This document shows positions 9,785 through 22,228 of a stretch of DNA of 64,000 nt, in pieces (positions within the stretch are counted from its first letter, which is position 1; the number at the start of each line of letters is the position of its first letter). The notes beneath the pieces are model-generated. The model was not told the DNA's origin. It ran no database searches and was given only the letters and a program-made list of their open reading frames with translations. Source of the stretch: Paguma larvata (Eukaryota > Chordata > Mammalia > Carnivora > Viverridae); assembly GCA_030068075.1 (NCBI GenBank), contig CM057842.1, positions 41,068,659-41,132,658 of the forward strand, in the 5' to 3' direction. Position numbers and translations under genes: made by a program.

Positions 9785-12700
9785 TTTTCTACTAAGCTCC
9801 ATACTCTTCATGGTCTGTATCATGATAGTTCACTGTAATTAATTTCTCTGGCTTCTAAAAGAGAACAGATTTATTTTCTGTTTCATTTAGATGTGCTTTG
9901 TCCCAGAGTGACATAACCTTTGGAAGATAGATTGGTTGATTTATTTGAAGATGAGGTTCATAATTTTTTGCAGCAATATACCTGATTCTAATTTTTAAAA
10001 CTCTTTTATTTCAGAAGATTCCGATTATATTTTAAACAGATTTTAGGTTCATCAGACATTTTAAGGAACATCTGCTTTCAGTCAGGTGTTGTACTAGGAA
10101 ATTTGACTGTGCACTGTTGTGTTAGTACACTCAGTGTATGGAAGTGATTTAAGTCTAAGATTTAAGTCTGAATCTTTAAAAAAGAATCCCCGTATTTCGT
10201 ACGGTTTTCCCATTACTATCCACTTAGGTACCTTAGATGGAGTGATACCACAATATGGTGGAATACTTATATTTCCATTTTTAATAAAGAGAAAATTGAG
10301 TTTGTTACAGATGCCGATGTCCTTGCCACTATTCTACACTTACCTGGGCTAGTTTCCTGTGTTTTTCTTTCTCTCTGGCTTCCCACAGAGTGCCAAATTA
10401 TTTCTTAGTTTTAATTGCCTTATTCCTGGAGTCTCTGTAATTAAAAGAAGCAGCAGCTCTTCCTTGGTTATTGGTGTGCTAGGTTCGTATTATTTTTTTT
10501 AATGAATGTATTTTACTGAGCTTTCCAGTTTCTTTGACGCTTCTTTTTTTCCAGTAAGTGAGGAAAGGAGGCCTACCTGCCATTTTTTTTTGCCCAACAT
10601 AATCCTATATTTTCATGAAGTTGGCTTATTTTCAGTGTTTGTTCACCGCACATTCTATAAATCTTTATTAAATGAGTGAATTTAGGACTTCTGTATTATT
10701 TAAGTCATTGTATACATGGCCTCTAATGGTCTACCTATACATTTTTATCACCTCAGACTCCATCATTTTGATAGCACTTATTGAATATTCATTTGATTAT
10801 AAGCAAAAGTATTTTGAATAATATTTTTGTATTAAAACTTTGTACATTGGGAGAAAAATGAATATGCTTAATACCAAACATTTTATTTCTTCTGATATAT
10901 CTTTGTCTGCACTGGCATAGACCATATCCCTATAAATTCTGACAGCTACTTATTTTTACATTCTATTGAGAAACTATCTTTTGCTTAAAAGTTTTGCAAT
11001 TGTTGAACTTCATAGTTGATTTTTTTAAAACAGGAACTGCCCTAAGTTTTGCATTTTCAATTATGGTTAAAGAGTGATACTTATTTTTCCTCTGTAGTTA
11101 AAGAGTGTAGATTTGTTATTCATATAACAAGAAACGTGTGTGACTAATGTATGTTGTTGTACAAATTTTCAGCAGTGGCACTGTCCTTCAAGCTTTTAGG
11201 ACAGAGGACAGTTTGTATTGTTGACATCTCTCCTCCATCCCCCTTTTATTTGTAACTTTTACAATGCTTTCAATAAGTAAAACTTGTATAAATAGGTCTA
11301 AAGATGCTTGTTGATTTTTTTTCTGCTATCACTTGTGAATGGTGCCGTGGCCATTCTCAAAGAGCTGGGTCTCCTGTTCGGTTAGCACATTTGTCTTCAG
11401 TTGTTTTCTTAATTATCGTTCCTACAGTGACAGAATTTCTTCTTTCTTCTGATACCTTCATTAACCACAAGTTGAATTATTCTGTTTTTGAGATCTATCA
11501 GTCTCTTTTGCATGAATAAACTACATAGTTGATTTAGCCAAGGCCCAATTTACTCTCCTAATATACATTTTACATTGCAGAGTATTTTTTCCTTGCCACC
11601 TCAATTTTGATTTCTGCAAATACCAATGCTACTTTGTCTGCAGTTTCTTAGTTTGACCACAGGTTTTATTTATTATTTCATATACCATTTTTAGTGATCA
11701 TTTTTCTTTTGTTTATTTACTCATGGGTTTTTGTTTTTGTTTCCTGGTTCTTCTAAAAAATCTGTTCCTCCAGTGTGCACATATTTGGCAAGTTTTTTTC
11801 ATTTCTTCATTCTTTTTTTGTATGTGTTGTTGTTTTTTATTTGAATCTGACATTTCCGTCAATTTGTCAATAATTTCTGAGCTTCTATCTAATATTTTCC
11901 CTCAATATATAATTATTTTTCATATTGTTTTCTTGAGTTCATTTGGGAGTAGCAAAATGTACCCTGTTTGTATGAATATTACATGTCTTTCAAGTGCAGT
12001 GGAATTTATACTTACTACTAGTTCTCCTTTCCTGTATCGCTGGCAATGGAATCAACCCAAGCATCTGTTTTCTTTACTATCAGTGTACTTAGGAATTGGC
12101 TGAACAGTTGGGATGAAAAATTTCTAAATATGATTGTAGTACTTTATCAATTTTCATCTTTTTCTTTAATAACAACATATAAGTGATTACATTTGCCCTT
12201 TAATCGTGTGTTTGTGGTTCAAGTAGATTTTCCAGGACTTAAATGTTCTGAGAAAAGACTCTATTTCTCAGTCTAATATAGAAGAAAGGGTTAAACTACA
12301 GTTGGGAAAACAATGTCTTCCATACCCATCGCCACATGCTTTCCATTCTTTCTGCTTTCTGGATTGTTTTAAATCTTTAAAAAGGAGATATTATTACTAT
12401 TCCTTCCGGGTTATAATAGGGGTGGCTGGTAGAGTCAATTGAAATAATATGTAAAACATTTTGCTTCATGACTAGTCTACTATTAGTATTATGTTGCTCT
12501 TATTATGTAATAGATAAGCTATGTTATATATATATATATATATATATATAATTTGCTTACAATGAGAAAACCAGCATGCCCCGGTAGCTCAAGTTTGTGA
12601 GGTGTAATTTGCTAAGTTTGTGGTCCTGAACGATTCCTCTGATTATGCACATATGTGGGATTGCAAATGTCATCTATTCTTTTAATAGAGTACCCAAGGC

Positions 12701-13190
12701 TTCTGTGACTTTGCGAGAACTCTCCAATAATTATTGGCTTTCTAATTCACCTTCAAGGTCGTAATATATTAAGCTATTATCATATTAAAGTTTTCTCCAT
12801 AAGAATTATTCACATCAGTTCCTGAACCAAAATGGTCTTTGATTTTGTCTTGCTTTCAACGTGAACTAGTCTAGGGGTCGGAGATTAATTGCCAACGGTG
12901 TTCTTAAAAAAAGCTACGAAAAGCATTTTAAACAAAATATACCTGTTATTACAATAGGTCTTTGCCCTTTGTGATAACAAATGTCTATTTGTAATAATGC
13001 TTCTCCCTCCTCAGCCAAATATTCTGGTGTGCTGTATAGATACCTCAGTGTTTATATGACCAAAAAATATCTTGAAATCTCTGTCTTCCCCCAAACTGTT
13101 TTCCCTCCATTATTTTTAATTTTGGTTACAATGTATGTATCCCCTCACTTTTTCACTTCTGTTACTTATTCCCACAAATATATTTTTTGG
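9785..13190. other. AT-rich DNA without a recognised gene
   Basis: The stretch 11550-12000 is T-rich and may hold an old minus-strand L1 remnant, but no diagnostic motif was secure. The 126-codon ORF at 11723-12103 is low-complexity F/L/S sequence from this T-rich strand and is not credible as a gene. Confidence 0.4.
12525..12550. repeat. (TA)n microsatellite
   Basis: About thirteen uninterrupted TA units in AT-rich DNA. Confidence 0.95.
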
Positions 13191-13194
13191 GTCT

Positions 13195-13420
13195 AATTTC
13201 AAATACTTATCAAATCCAATCTCTTCTCTCTTTGCCCTTTGTAAATGCTTTATTTTAGGTAAACTTTGTCTCTTACCCGGACTGTATCTGATCATCCTGA
13301 CTTATCACCCCCATCCTCAGTGCTTCCTTAGCCTTCTATCGCTGGATGTCTCATTCTGTCCTCTAACATAGTTCTCCAAATTACTTTTCCTTTATATTGT
13401 GACTTCACTTTTGTACAGTA
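13195..13420 (+). mobile_element. L2 LINE fragment
   Basis: C/T-rich text resembling the L2 ORF2 to 3'-UTR transition: ATCAAATCCAATCTCTTCTCTC, CAGTGCTTCCTTAGCCTTCT, and the CTGTCCTCTAACATAG-type segment. It is diverged and the assignment is tentative. Confidence 0.35.
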
Positions 13421-13424
13421 AAGT

Positions 13425-14365
13425 CTTCCAATGCAAGATCACTAGCCATTAGGGAATGAAAAGTAAAGCTACAATAACATACCACTACACAGTTATTAGA
13501 GTGGGAAAACTTACTGGCAATACTAAGTGCTGGCGAGGATGTGAAACGATGGAATCTCCCCTACATTTCTGGTGGGATGTCAATCCATTCTGAAAAGTAG
13601 GTAGGCAGTCTTCTGTAAAGTTAATAATACAATTACCCATATGACATGGCAATTACATTCTTGGGCATTTGTCTCAAAGAAGTAAAACTTACATTTGCAC
13701 AAAAACCTGTACGCAAAAATTCATAGCAGCCCCAAACCGGAATGACGGAATTTGCTTTCATTGGGTGAATGGATAAGTGAACTGTAGCACATCATGGCAA
13801 CAGAATACTACTGAACAATAAAAATGAGCTATTGATACACATCGTGACTTGAGTATACATCTAGACATTATGCTAAGTGGGAAAAAAAAGCCAATTGCAA
13901 AAGTTTACTGTATGCTTCCATTTATATAGAAATCTCAAAGTGAGAGGCATCTGGGTGGCTCAGTCAGTTGAGAATCTTACTTTGGCTCAGGATACCTCAC
14001 AGTCCTGAGTTTGAGCCCTGCATCGGGCTGTGTGCTGACAGCTCGGATCCTGGGGCCTGCTTCAGATTCTGTGTCTCTCTCTGTCTCTGCCCCTCCTTTG
14101 CTCATGCACTCTCTCTCTCTCAAAAATAAATAAACATTAAAAAAAAATCTCAAAGTGAAAATTCTAGTGATGACCCTCTCAGTGATTGCTAGGCATTAAT
14201 GGTTTTGTGAGGGAGAGAGGTATGATTATTAACGGATAGTACTAGGAATTTTCTTGATGATCGTGGAACAGATCCGAATACTGATTGTGGTGACTGACTG
14301 TTTTCTTATAAATCATATGTGTACTAGAATTTCATAGAACTATACACTGAGGGAAGAAAAGATTC
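13425..14365 (+). mobile_element. LINE-1 3' end, split by a SINEC
   Basis: Diagnostic L1 ORF2-end motifs are in order: AACATACCACTACACAGTTATTAG, AGTGCTGGCGAGGATGTG, TCATAGCAGCCCCAAACCGG and a TGGATAAGTGAACTGTAGCAC stretch. The 3'-UTR resumes after the SINE at 14145 (TGATTGTGGTGACTGACTG, TAGAACTATACACTGAGGG). The frame is broken. The SINEC at 13944-14144 inserted later. Confidence 0.9.
13944..14144 (+). mobile_element. SINEC inserted in an L1
   Basis: Complete head, body and tail, flanked by a perfect 14-bp duplication AAATCTCAAAGTGA at 13930-13943 and 14145-14158. The duplicated bases belong to the host L1, so the order of insertion is clear. Confidence 0.95.
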
Positions 14366-14569
14366 CTTTAAAAGTTGATGAAATCTGAAATTAGGTCTGC
14401 AATCTAATTAATAGTATTGTACCAATGTTAATTTTCTGTTTCGGACAGTGCTCTTTTGTTACCCAGGTACATGGGAATCTCGAGTATTTTAAAACTTGTT
14501 CATCTTTAGCTATTTCAAAATAAACTGTTTTAAAAAGGGGGAGTAGGGGGTCTTCTGATTCCTCAAGGC

Positions 14570-14860
14570 CACGATGGGTAAAATCCAAACTCTTACCAAA
14601 ACATACAGTGTAAATGCAAATTACTTTTAACCTCCTTAAACATCATTCCTCTTCATTCTTGCAAGTCATTTATTTCTTATGAGTTCTGAAATCCTCACAG
14701 GTATGCATGGAATTCCTTGTTTCACCCTTTTAATGGCAGATTCCTACCTATTACCTGAGCCACAGTCCTCTTCCTATAGGCTTTTTTAAACGTGGTGTGC
14801 TGTTGCTACCCTTTGATTGCATCACATTCGGTCATACCTCTACTTGAGAACTTACCAAGT
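14570..14860 (+). mobile_element. Possible L2 LINE fragment
   Basis: GGGTAAAATCCAAACTCTTACC matches the L2 segment that normally reads AAATCCAAACTCCTTACC. The following C/T-rich text is compatible with L2 but badly decayed. Confidence 0.3.
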
Positions 14861-14869
14861 TTGCTGGTT

Positions 14870-15900
14870 TTGTTGTTGTTGTTGTTTTGTGTTGTTTCTG
14901 TTTATGCATTGGTTTAGCTCCCTTAGACGGTGAACTCAGGTGGTACTTGCTCTTTCAGGCTCAGTCCTGAGGAGACTCAGTGTTAGTCCAGTGAATTTAT
15001 AAACACAATATGGAGCTGATTTCATTATTTAGCACCATGTATATGATTGTTTCCTGTGTTTTCTTTCTTTCTTTCTTTTTTTAAATCAAACTGTTACCCT
15101 TAGACTTCATTCATAGAAATATTTTTATTTTCCCCCACCCGCGTTGAGTTTCTACTTTGCATTGTTGTTTCTGACCTCCCTATTCTGGCCATATTAGCAG
15201 ATCTTGAGTGTTTTTCAGATACGTTTTTAAAAGCGACCTTCGTGGAGCTAATAAACACTAATACCATCTGTGTGTTTTCTGTAGCCCCGGGAAATTCTAT
15301 CTACGGTTACAGTACATTTTTGAATAGAGTTAGAAATATCTCCAGTTCCCTTGGAGTCCATAACGTTTTATTTGCCAGATATTGTGTCCGTGGCATCTAA
15401 TGCCTGCTGCTCTGTGCCATTATAGCCACAATTTAAAAAACATTTGTTTTATATATAAGCTCTTAGGTCAAGATCTCAGGAAATCGTTTTAGATTATGTT
15501 GTTTTTATACGATAGAATCATGTTCTGGAAATGATAGTAGTGACAACTTGAATAAAAATGGTATTTGGCCATAGAAAACACAAGCAGAAAAAGTAAATTT
15601 TGCATGAAGCAAATTATATATTAAGTCGGATGCCACAATTCGTAATATTATGTTGACACTTACTAATTCCAAAGTTTTATCTAACCTAGTTCCCAAACAT
15701 TTTCTCGTATTCCTATCATCAGAGAGCCAAGGTCTTTCCTTCCTTCTGTAATAATTTTTTTTTTATTTTACTATGGACAATACAGAGTAAATGCTATAGG
15801 AATTTTAATCACGACAATATGATTCATACTTTCCAGTAACATCCCAGCCTAATTCCATACCTTATATTACAAGGTTCTGTGTGGAGGTTTTGGCTGCCTT
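14870..15900. other. Unique-looking DNA
   Basis: Short (TTG)n and (CTTT)n runs at 14871-14890 and 15063-15078 are the only structure seen. Confidence 0.45.
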
Positions 15901-16545
15901 TCCAACCCTCTTATGTATCTTCTGTTTGCTTGTTAGACTTCAGATTCACTCGTCTTTTTTTTTTCTTCCTCCAATAGTCCAAGCTTGTATTGGCTTTGGG
16001 ACTTGACACTAGCCGTTTTCTCTGCTCAGAATCTGGCTTACGTAGCTCTCCACACATGACTTTTTCTGGTTATTCAGACCTTAGTTTAAATGTCATTTTC
16101 CCAGAGAGACCTATTCAACATAATGTAGCCTTACCATGGCGTGCTGGGGCTGCCTTAACAGCTCGCTAGGGCTGACGGCGTACATCTCTTTCCAGCTGTC
16201 TTCAGGGGTGTCGTATTGTAGCTCGGAATCAGCCATGCTGGGATTATTTACACCACAAGGAATGACAACCACTACAGCCAAGGGTTTGTTTGATCGTTTT
16301 GTTTGTTTTCGATAACTGAATTTTGAACATTTACCACCATACCATTGCCTAAACTACCTAACAATATTTTAATTCTCTTTCTCCTATTTATTATAATCAC
16401 TTGTCTTCTAGGTAAGTCTGTATTTATGTCTGTCTACCTATTTATGGTAGAATATAGCCCTTATGAGAACGATTCACTGCTCTCTTCCCAGTGACTGGAG
16501 TAGCACTTTCCACATGGCAGGTGCACAGGGAGTATTTACAGAAGG
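15900..16545 (+). mobile_element. L2 LINE fragment(s)
   Basis: Segments resemble L2 in order. CAGACCTTAGTTTAAATGTCA followed by CAGAGAGACCTATTCAACA (16076-16120) corresponds to the L2 stretch on feeding 'CTCAAATGTCACCTCCTCAGAGAGGCC'-like text in shorter form. Later come ATTATAATCACTTGTCTTC and TGGCAGGTGCACAGGGAGTATTTAC (16390-16545). The interval 16140-16310 is not L2-like and may be an insertion. Confidence 0.5.
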
Positions 16546-16649
16546 GGAGAATCATCAGGGTAGATTTTTCTTTTGTTCAGTAATGGTGATTTTACTAATA
16601 TTTAGCATCCACTACTTGGTATTTTTATATAAAACATATTCCCCTGTGA

Positions 16650-18050
16650 ATGATTTGCTCAACTAATGTTATACATAGAGCTTATGTATGCATGCTGTAT
16701 TATTTCCTTCACTTGAAGTCAAACACCCATTTCAGGATGGCTAGTTAGCTCTGCTTTATCCTTGCATATGAACTTAACTCAGAAGAGAGAACTTTTAAAT
16801 CCTTAAATCATCTAAGAAATCTCTCCAATTCTTTGATGTCAAGGTTAATAATTAAATGTTTAATACCTCTTTAAGCTATTAAGCTAGTAATAAAAATGCA
16901 ATATTTTAACCCAATTTACTCGATTAAAGAACAATCCCAGATGTTATTTAACATGAAGAATTGCAGTGATCTGCATTTCATTAAAATCTGAGCACGAGAA
17001 ACAGAATTTTAAACATAGTATGTGGGTTAACTCTTTTTCAGTAAGGGAATATTACCTACTTTTTCCGAAAAGCATGTTGAGTATCATTAGAAGCTGAATA
17101 TACCTAATATGAATCATTGCCTTTTTTTCTGCTTAGCTGCATAACATAGTTAATAAATAGCCCATTATCAACTAAAATTTAATTGCAGAATATTCTTTCT
17201 TTGACTAGATTTTTAAAATTTATTTCCTTTTTTTTTTCTCAAAATGATCAGTGCCTTGGTTTTAAACCAATAACTTACACAGAAAATTCATTTGGAATGC
17301 TGTAGGTATAATTTTGTCTGAAAATTTATGTTTAAACTAATAAAGAAGATATAAAATATTATTCTTTGTTGTAGCTCTCTTCAGTTTTATTAAAAGGAAT
17401 GTGAGTGTGGTTGATAATGTAGCAAAAAGGCCAAAATTTTCTCTAGGTGTAGTGCTAACACCTCCCAGCGTCTTCTGCTCTCATTATAGGCAGAGTCCGT
17501 GTGTTTTTTTTAATCTAAAACAATTGAAAAATAAAATTATTTGATCATTTTAGGATTCCATAGAAAAAAATACTGAAAATCTGACCTAGATTGAGATTCT
17601 ACTAAAGAGCTAATTCATCTTTTGCGTTGTTAACTACCTCCAAAGTATGGTGTTGTTAAAGTGAACACATAGGATATTATTTCCTGGTATTGAGTGTACA
17701 CAGAACGAGAGCCACAGTCCAGTGTTACAACTGCCTTCGGCTCCTAAGACCTGGACTAGCTGAAAAAGAAAGACCAAGACTAAATGGCATTCAGTTTTAT
17801 TGTTAAGTCTCTGATGAACTGGTTTACCTTTCCTTTTTAGGTCCACAATTGCTAAAATGTATTTCTATCTCAGGCCCTAGGAGCAGTGAATGTCACTAAG
17901 AAACCATTGTTCCTTGTGGCAAAGCAACCGTAGCACAAAGCTGCAAATATTTACTGAGCCTTTGTTTAGTAATATACTCTGATAGAAGCAAGCTGTGGAG
18001 AATTCACATAAAAGTAGGAGGGTCCTCTGGCACTAGAGGGAAAAACCATC
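16650..18050. other. Unique AT-rich DNA
   Basis: No repeat or gene recognised. The minus-strand ORF at 17634-17846 has no known motif. Confidence 0.45.
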
Positions 18051-18066
18051 TAGAGGTGAAAATTTA

Positions 18067-18292
18067 TTTATTTATTTATTTATTTAATGTTTATTTATTT
18101 TTGAGAGACACAGAGACAGAACGTGAGCAGGGGAAGGGCAGAGAGAGAGGAAGACACAGAAACCGAAGCAGGCTCCAGGCTCTGACGAGCCATCAGCACA
18201 GAGCCCGACAGGGAGGCTCGAACCCACAGACCATGAGATCATGACCTGAGCCGAAGTCGGCCGCCCAACAGACTGAGCCACCCAGGCGCCCC
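18067..18292 (-). mobile_element. SINEC with perfect target duplication
   Basis: A near-consensus antisense copy with a (TTTA)n tail. The 15-bp duplication AGAGGTGAAAATTTA (18052-18066 and 18293-18307) is identical on both sides, which suggests recent insertion. Confidence 0.97.
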
Positions 18293-18493
18293 AGAGGTGA
18301 AAATTTACATGGATTATAAGGGAGGAAGGAGAAGACGAGTGATAAAGACGAAAGTATAGAACAGCAAGGAATATTTAGAGGACCGTTATGTGAATACACT
18401 GCAAACAAGGATTCCTAAAATGGAAGAGAGAAAAATGGGACAGAAGCCATTTGCTGAATGGATTTTACAACTTTGTTTTAAAGCAAAGTTGAG

Positions 18494-18705
18494 GGGGCGC
18501 CTGGGTGGCTCAGTCGGTTGGGCGTCCGACTTCGGCTCAGGTCATGATCTCGCGGTCCGTGAGTTCAAGCCCCGCATCCGGCTCTGTGCTGACAGCTCAG
18601 AGCCCGGAGCCTCCTTCGGGTTCTGTGTCTCCCTCTCTCTCTGCCCCTTTCCCACTCATGCTCTGTCTCTCTCTGTCTCAAAAATAAATAAACATTAAAA
18701 AAAAA
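18494..18705 (+). mobile_element. SINEC with perfect target duplication
   Basis: Close to consensus: head GGGCGCCTGGGTGGCTCAG with A-box-like GTGGCTCAGTCGG, and a B-box-like GAGTTCAAGCC further in; tail AAAATAAATAAACATTAAA. The 15-bp duplication TAAAGCAAAGTTGAG (18479-18493 and 18706-18720) is identical on both sides. Confidence 0.97.
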
Positions 18706-18931
18706 TAAAGCAAAGTTGAGTCTGGGTTTGAATTTGTGTAAAATTAGGAATAAAGGAATGAATACCTTCCATGGAATGTATTCATGGAATATATTCCTTA
18801 ATAAACCACCAGCCTCTGTGTGTGGAGGACTAGAATGAAGAAGAAACTGCTGACCGGGAGGTGGACTGGAAGAATGGCAAAGAAAAGGAGCGGTGGATAT
18901 GGGAGGAACTATCAAGAAATAAAGCAAGAAT

Positions 18932-19146
18932 GGGGCAGCTGGGTGGCTCAATCGGTTAAGTCTGACTCTAGGTTTCAGCTCAGGTCATGGTCACACAGTT
19001 TCGTGAGTTCAAGCCCCACACTGGGCTCTGTGCTGTCAGAACAGCTTGGGATTCTCTCTCTTCCCTGTCTCTTTGCCCCTCCCCCACTCATGCTTTCTCT
19101 CTTTCTCCAAAATAAGTAAATAAACTAAAAAAAAAAAAAAAAAAAG
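18932..19146 (+). mobile_element. SINEC
   Basis: A complete copy, more diverged than its neighbour, ending in a long A run (19127-19145). A short flanking duplication AAGCAAGAAT is seen at 18922-18931 and 19148-19157. Confidence 0.95.
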
Positions 19147-19640
19147 GAAGCAAGAATCTCCAATTTCAATGAATAATATGCTGGGGTACCCAAGGCAGAA
19201 CAAGAGGTCAGCCTAGTTTTAAGGATTCATTACTAGATTAGGATTGACATTAACTGACACTAAAATACAAAATGAAAAACGTAGGTGGATGATGAGATAT
19301 TCTTCGCCAGACAGATATATATCGAATTTAAATTGTGAAGGTACACTCCAGTGCCATAGTTTTCCTGTATCAGCTAATCTTCATTTGTATTTGTATAACT
19401 GATTTTTCTATAAGATTATTTAATAAGGATCGTGCTACAGGACTATTCAGTCGCAACCTTATAGGGATTATCACAATCTTTAGGTTATTTACTATTTTGG
19501 GAGGAGTAGTTTGTCAGTGGTTTTCGAAATTTTGATCACATGCCCTTGTTAGTAACACAATTTGAGCATGTGGACTCTCATACTCTACTTATTATAATGA
19601 TATATGTGGACATTATTATTCTAATATATGCTGTTTAATC

Positions 19641-19862
19641 TTTTTTTAAAATGTTTATTTTTGAGAGAGACAGAGTGCAAGTGGGGGAGGGGTAGAAAGA
19701 GAGAGAGAGAGAAAGACAGACAGAGAGAGAGAGATTCTTAAACAGGCTCCAGGCTCTGATCTGTCAGCACAGAGCCTCACGCAGGGCTTGAACTTGGGAA
19801 TGGCAAGATCATGACCTAGGCCGAAACTGGACGCTTAACCAACTGTGCCACCCGGGCGCCCC
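19641..19862 (-). mobile_element. SINEC
   Basis: A complete antisense copy with an expanded GA body (19699-19735). The flanks share CTGTTTAAT- and CTGTAATTT-like bases, too weak to define the duplication. Confidence 0.94.
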
Positions 19863-20447
19863 TGTAATTTAAAAATATATGCTAAAAATTTGACAAAATA
19901 AGTAGATATAAGCAGAATTTTTAACATGGAATTTCTACCCTTGTGGAATATTTTTATGTGTATCACATTTGGAGACACTGGTTTTATTTGGCATTATTCA
20001 AATAAGGACCTAATTATTCATCTGATTGTCGCACAGCGGTTCCCTTCATTCCAGAGCATAGGTAGCTTCAGCATGCCGTCAAAGAAGTGTTTCCCTCTGC
20101 AACAACACTGATTATTGCTCGTATTAACCAGACATTACTCAGTTCCATTTTGTACGTTAGGTATCAGTTAGAATAAGTCACTGCACGCTAACATTTTTAT
20201 GTATTGATAGTATAGTGGATATTTGCCATTTTTTTTCCTTTAAATAACTATCATTCTGTCCTCTGGCATCCTTTCCCATTCTATGGGATTCTGATGAGGC
20301 TGCTGATCCTAAGACCCTGCCCTTCGAGCTTTGTCTGGTTTTTCGCATAAAGTATGCATTCAATAAATGATAGAAACTGTTGCTTTCTTTGTGATTATAA
20401 TTGCTTACTAGGTTATATTGACAGTCACATTTAGTCTGTTAAATAAA

Positions 20448-20660
20448 ACAGGGGTCAACAAACTGTTTCTATAAAGGGGTGTCCATCTGTATTTTAGTTT
20501 TGATTATGTTATGTTCTCTGTCACCCCTCCTTACCTTAGCAGCTGTAGTACGCAGGCAACCACAGACAATACATAAATGAATGGATGTGATTGTGTTCTA
20601 ATAAAACTTCATTTGTGGGAACAGGAGGCAGACTGGATTTGAGTGCCAGTCCCTAGAATA
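20448..20660 (+). mobile_element. hAT-Charlie-type non-autonomous DNA transposon
   Basis: It begins ACAGGGGTCAACAAACTGTTTCT, matching the 5' terminus of a well-known MER element that reads CAGGGGTCGGCAAACT. It continues with ACCACAGACAATACATAAATG and AATAAAACTTCATTTG internal motifs. The 3' terminal inverted repeat is decayed. I do not assign a subfamily. Confidence 0.75.
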
Positions 20661-20664
20661 AGGT

Positions 20665-21945
20665 ATGTAAATTTTACTGAATGTCACTACATACAAGTAC
20701 ATATGTGAATACGTAAATAATGCATATATGTGTACCTGAAACTATTAACAACTTTCACATAGAGATAGTGTTTGTTTTCTGGTATTAGCCATCAGTCCTG
20801 CCCTTGCAGGCTAAAGAACAGAATAGGTAAATGTCTGGTTTTGTCTAATGTCTCCTATGCTTTCATTGCTGGGTTCATTATGATTCACTGATTGTGTTTT
20901 GTGCTTCATATTGTATGTATGTGCAAATATTTTATCGGGCATATGTCTTAGAATATTAGCTTTTCTTAACTACAGTGGTACCATAAGTTCTATAGAATTT
21001 CTTTTCTTTTTTAAAGTTTTTGTTTAAATTCCAGTTAACATACAGTGTAATATTAGTTTAAAATTCCTTTACTTAAGATTAGAATACAGCCCTACTTTCA
21101 GGAAGAGTATCTCCTAGTTCACTCACCTGTACCCGTAAGAATTGTCCCTTAGGGCCTATACGGGTGCTCATCCCACCTCTCATATCTGTCTTTACAACCT
21201 TGTCCCTCAAGCAGCCAAAACAGCGCTTAGGGTCTTTCTGATAAATGTCTTATTCTCCACCATTTTTTTTTTAAATTTACAGAAGGTAATGCTTTATTTT
21301 AATTTCTAATTTAATAAAAAGTTAAAAAGATTATAGCATGTTTTTAGTATTGAAAAATAGATTCCCTCTGCACAAATTTTTCTCCATTTGTCCTTCCTTC
21401 TTTCAATGAGTATTCAAGGCAATTATTTCATTATGCATACAGACCTGTGTTCTAATAACATTCTTTCCCAGTCCTTGAAATAAATGCTTAGCCAGGGATT
21501 CTTCAATTGTACTAGGAGGAGTAGCTATCCGCTTTCTGTCATCACAGACCAATCACGGGTCCTATTCCAACTTCATTTATTAGTACTGAGTCATGGTTGG
21601 AGCTCAGAATCCTTTGCAATTTCATCTCCAAATTGGTGTTTAATTGTCTACAGGAAAGAAAAAAAAGAAAAAAGAAAAAAAAACATGGATGTATTTTGTA
21701 GCTAAATGCAAACTCATCAATTCTCGTCTCGGAAAACAATTATGGACATGGTTTGTTTCCTTGATAAATTAATTCTTATGTGTATAGTAATCAAGAACAG
21801 GGACACAAATGAAAATGTAATTGTTACTACTGGGTGGTATATTATGTGATTTTCTCTTTTTCTTTCGATTTAATTAATTGTCAAATCAAACATTACGTCA
21901 AATGGGGGAAATGTAATTAATGGGGATACATATTAAATGGTAGGA
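20665..21945. other. Unique-looking DNA with a small L1 scrap
   Basis: Apart from the L1 tail fragment at 21020-21065, no repeat or gene is recognised. Confidence 0.4.
21015..21070 (-). mobile_element. LINE-1 3' terminal fragment
   Basis: AAATTCCAGTTAACATACAG followed by TGTAATATTAGTTT is the reverse complement of a carnivore L1 3' terminus. The same motif occurs at the end of the larger L1 near 47430. Confidence 0.7.
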
Positions 21946-21949
21946 AACT

Positions 21950-22228
21950 AATGATGGCCGCTTTCTCACTCTGTCCATGGAGAGATACAGTTTATTGCCT
22001 TTCTCCTTGAACCTGACTTGGCCTTGTGGCTATGTCACCAGGATAATATAGAAGAAGTGACATTGTGCCAGTTCTAAAAGAACTATCAGGTCTCATTTGA
22101 TCTTGCTGGGAATGCTTGCTTTAGGGTGAATCAGCTGCCATGTAGGATGTGAAAACCCTAAAGCCACCAGGCCAGGAGGAAGCACAGGCTAGTCTCATCC
22201 TTATAGCCCTTAAACATTATGCATTTTA
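21950..22228 (+). mobile_element. MLT1 (MaLR/ERVL) LTR fragment
   Basis: Motifs in MLT1/MST order: GGCTATGTCACCAGGATAAT, GAAGTGACATTGTGCCAGTTC, GCTGCCATGTAGGATGTG and CCACCAGGCCAGGAGGAAG. This is an ancient solo-LTR-type fragment with no coding content. A SINEC inserted at its distal end. Confidence 0.7.

Noticed and set aside
11723..12103. 126-codon ORF, the longest in the window.
   Set aside because: Low-complexity phenylalanine/leucine/serine sequence from a T-rich strand, with no domain, no splice context and no conservation signal visible.
18084..18281. SINE heads as possible functional tRNA-Lys genes.
   Set aside because: They have tRNA-like A- and B-box text but lack a foldable intact cloverleaf and are followed by the CT-rich SINE body. 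They are retrotransposon heads.
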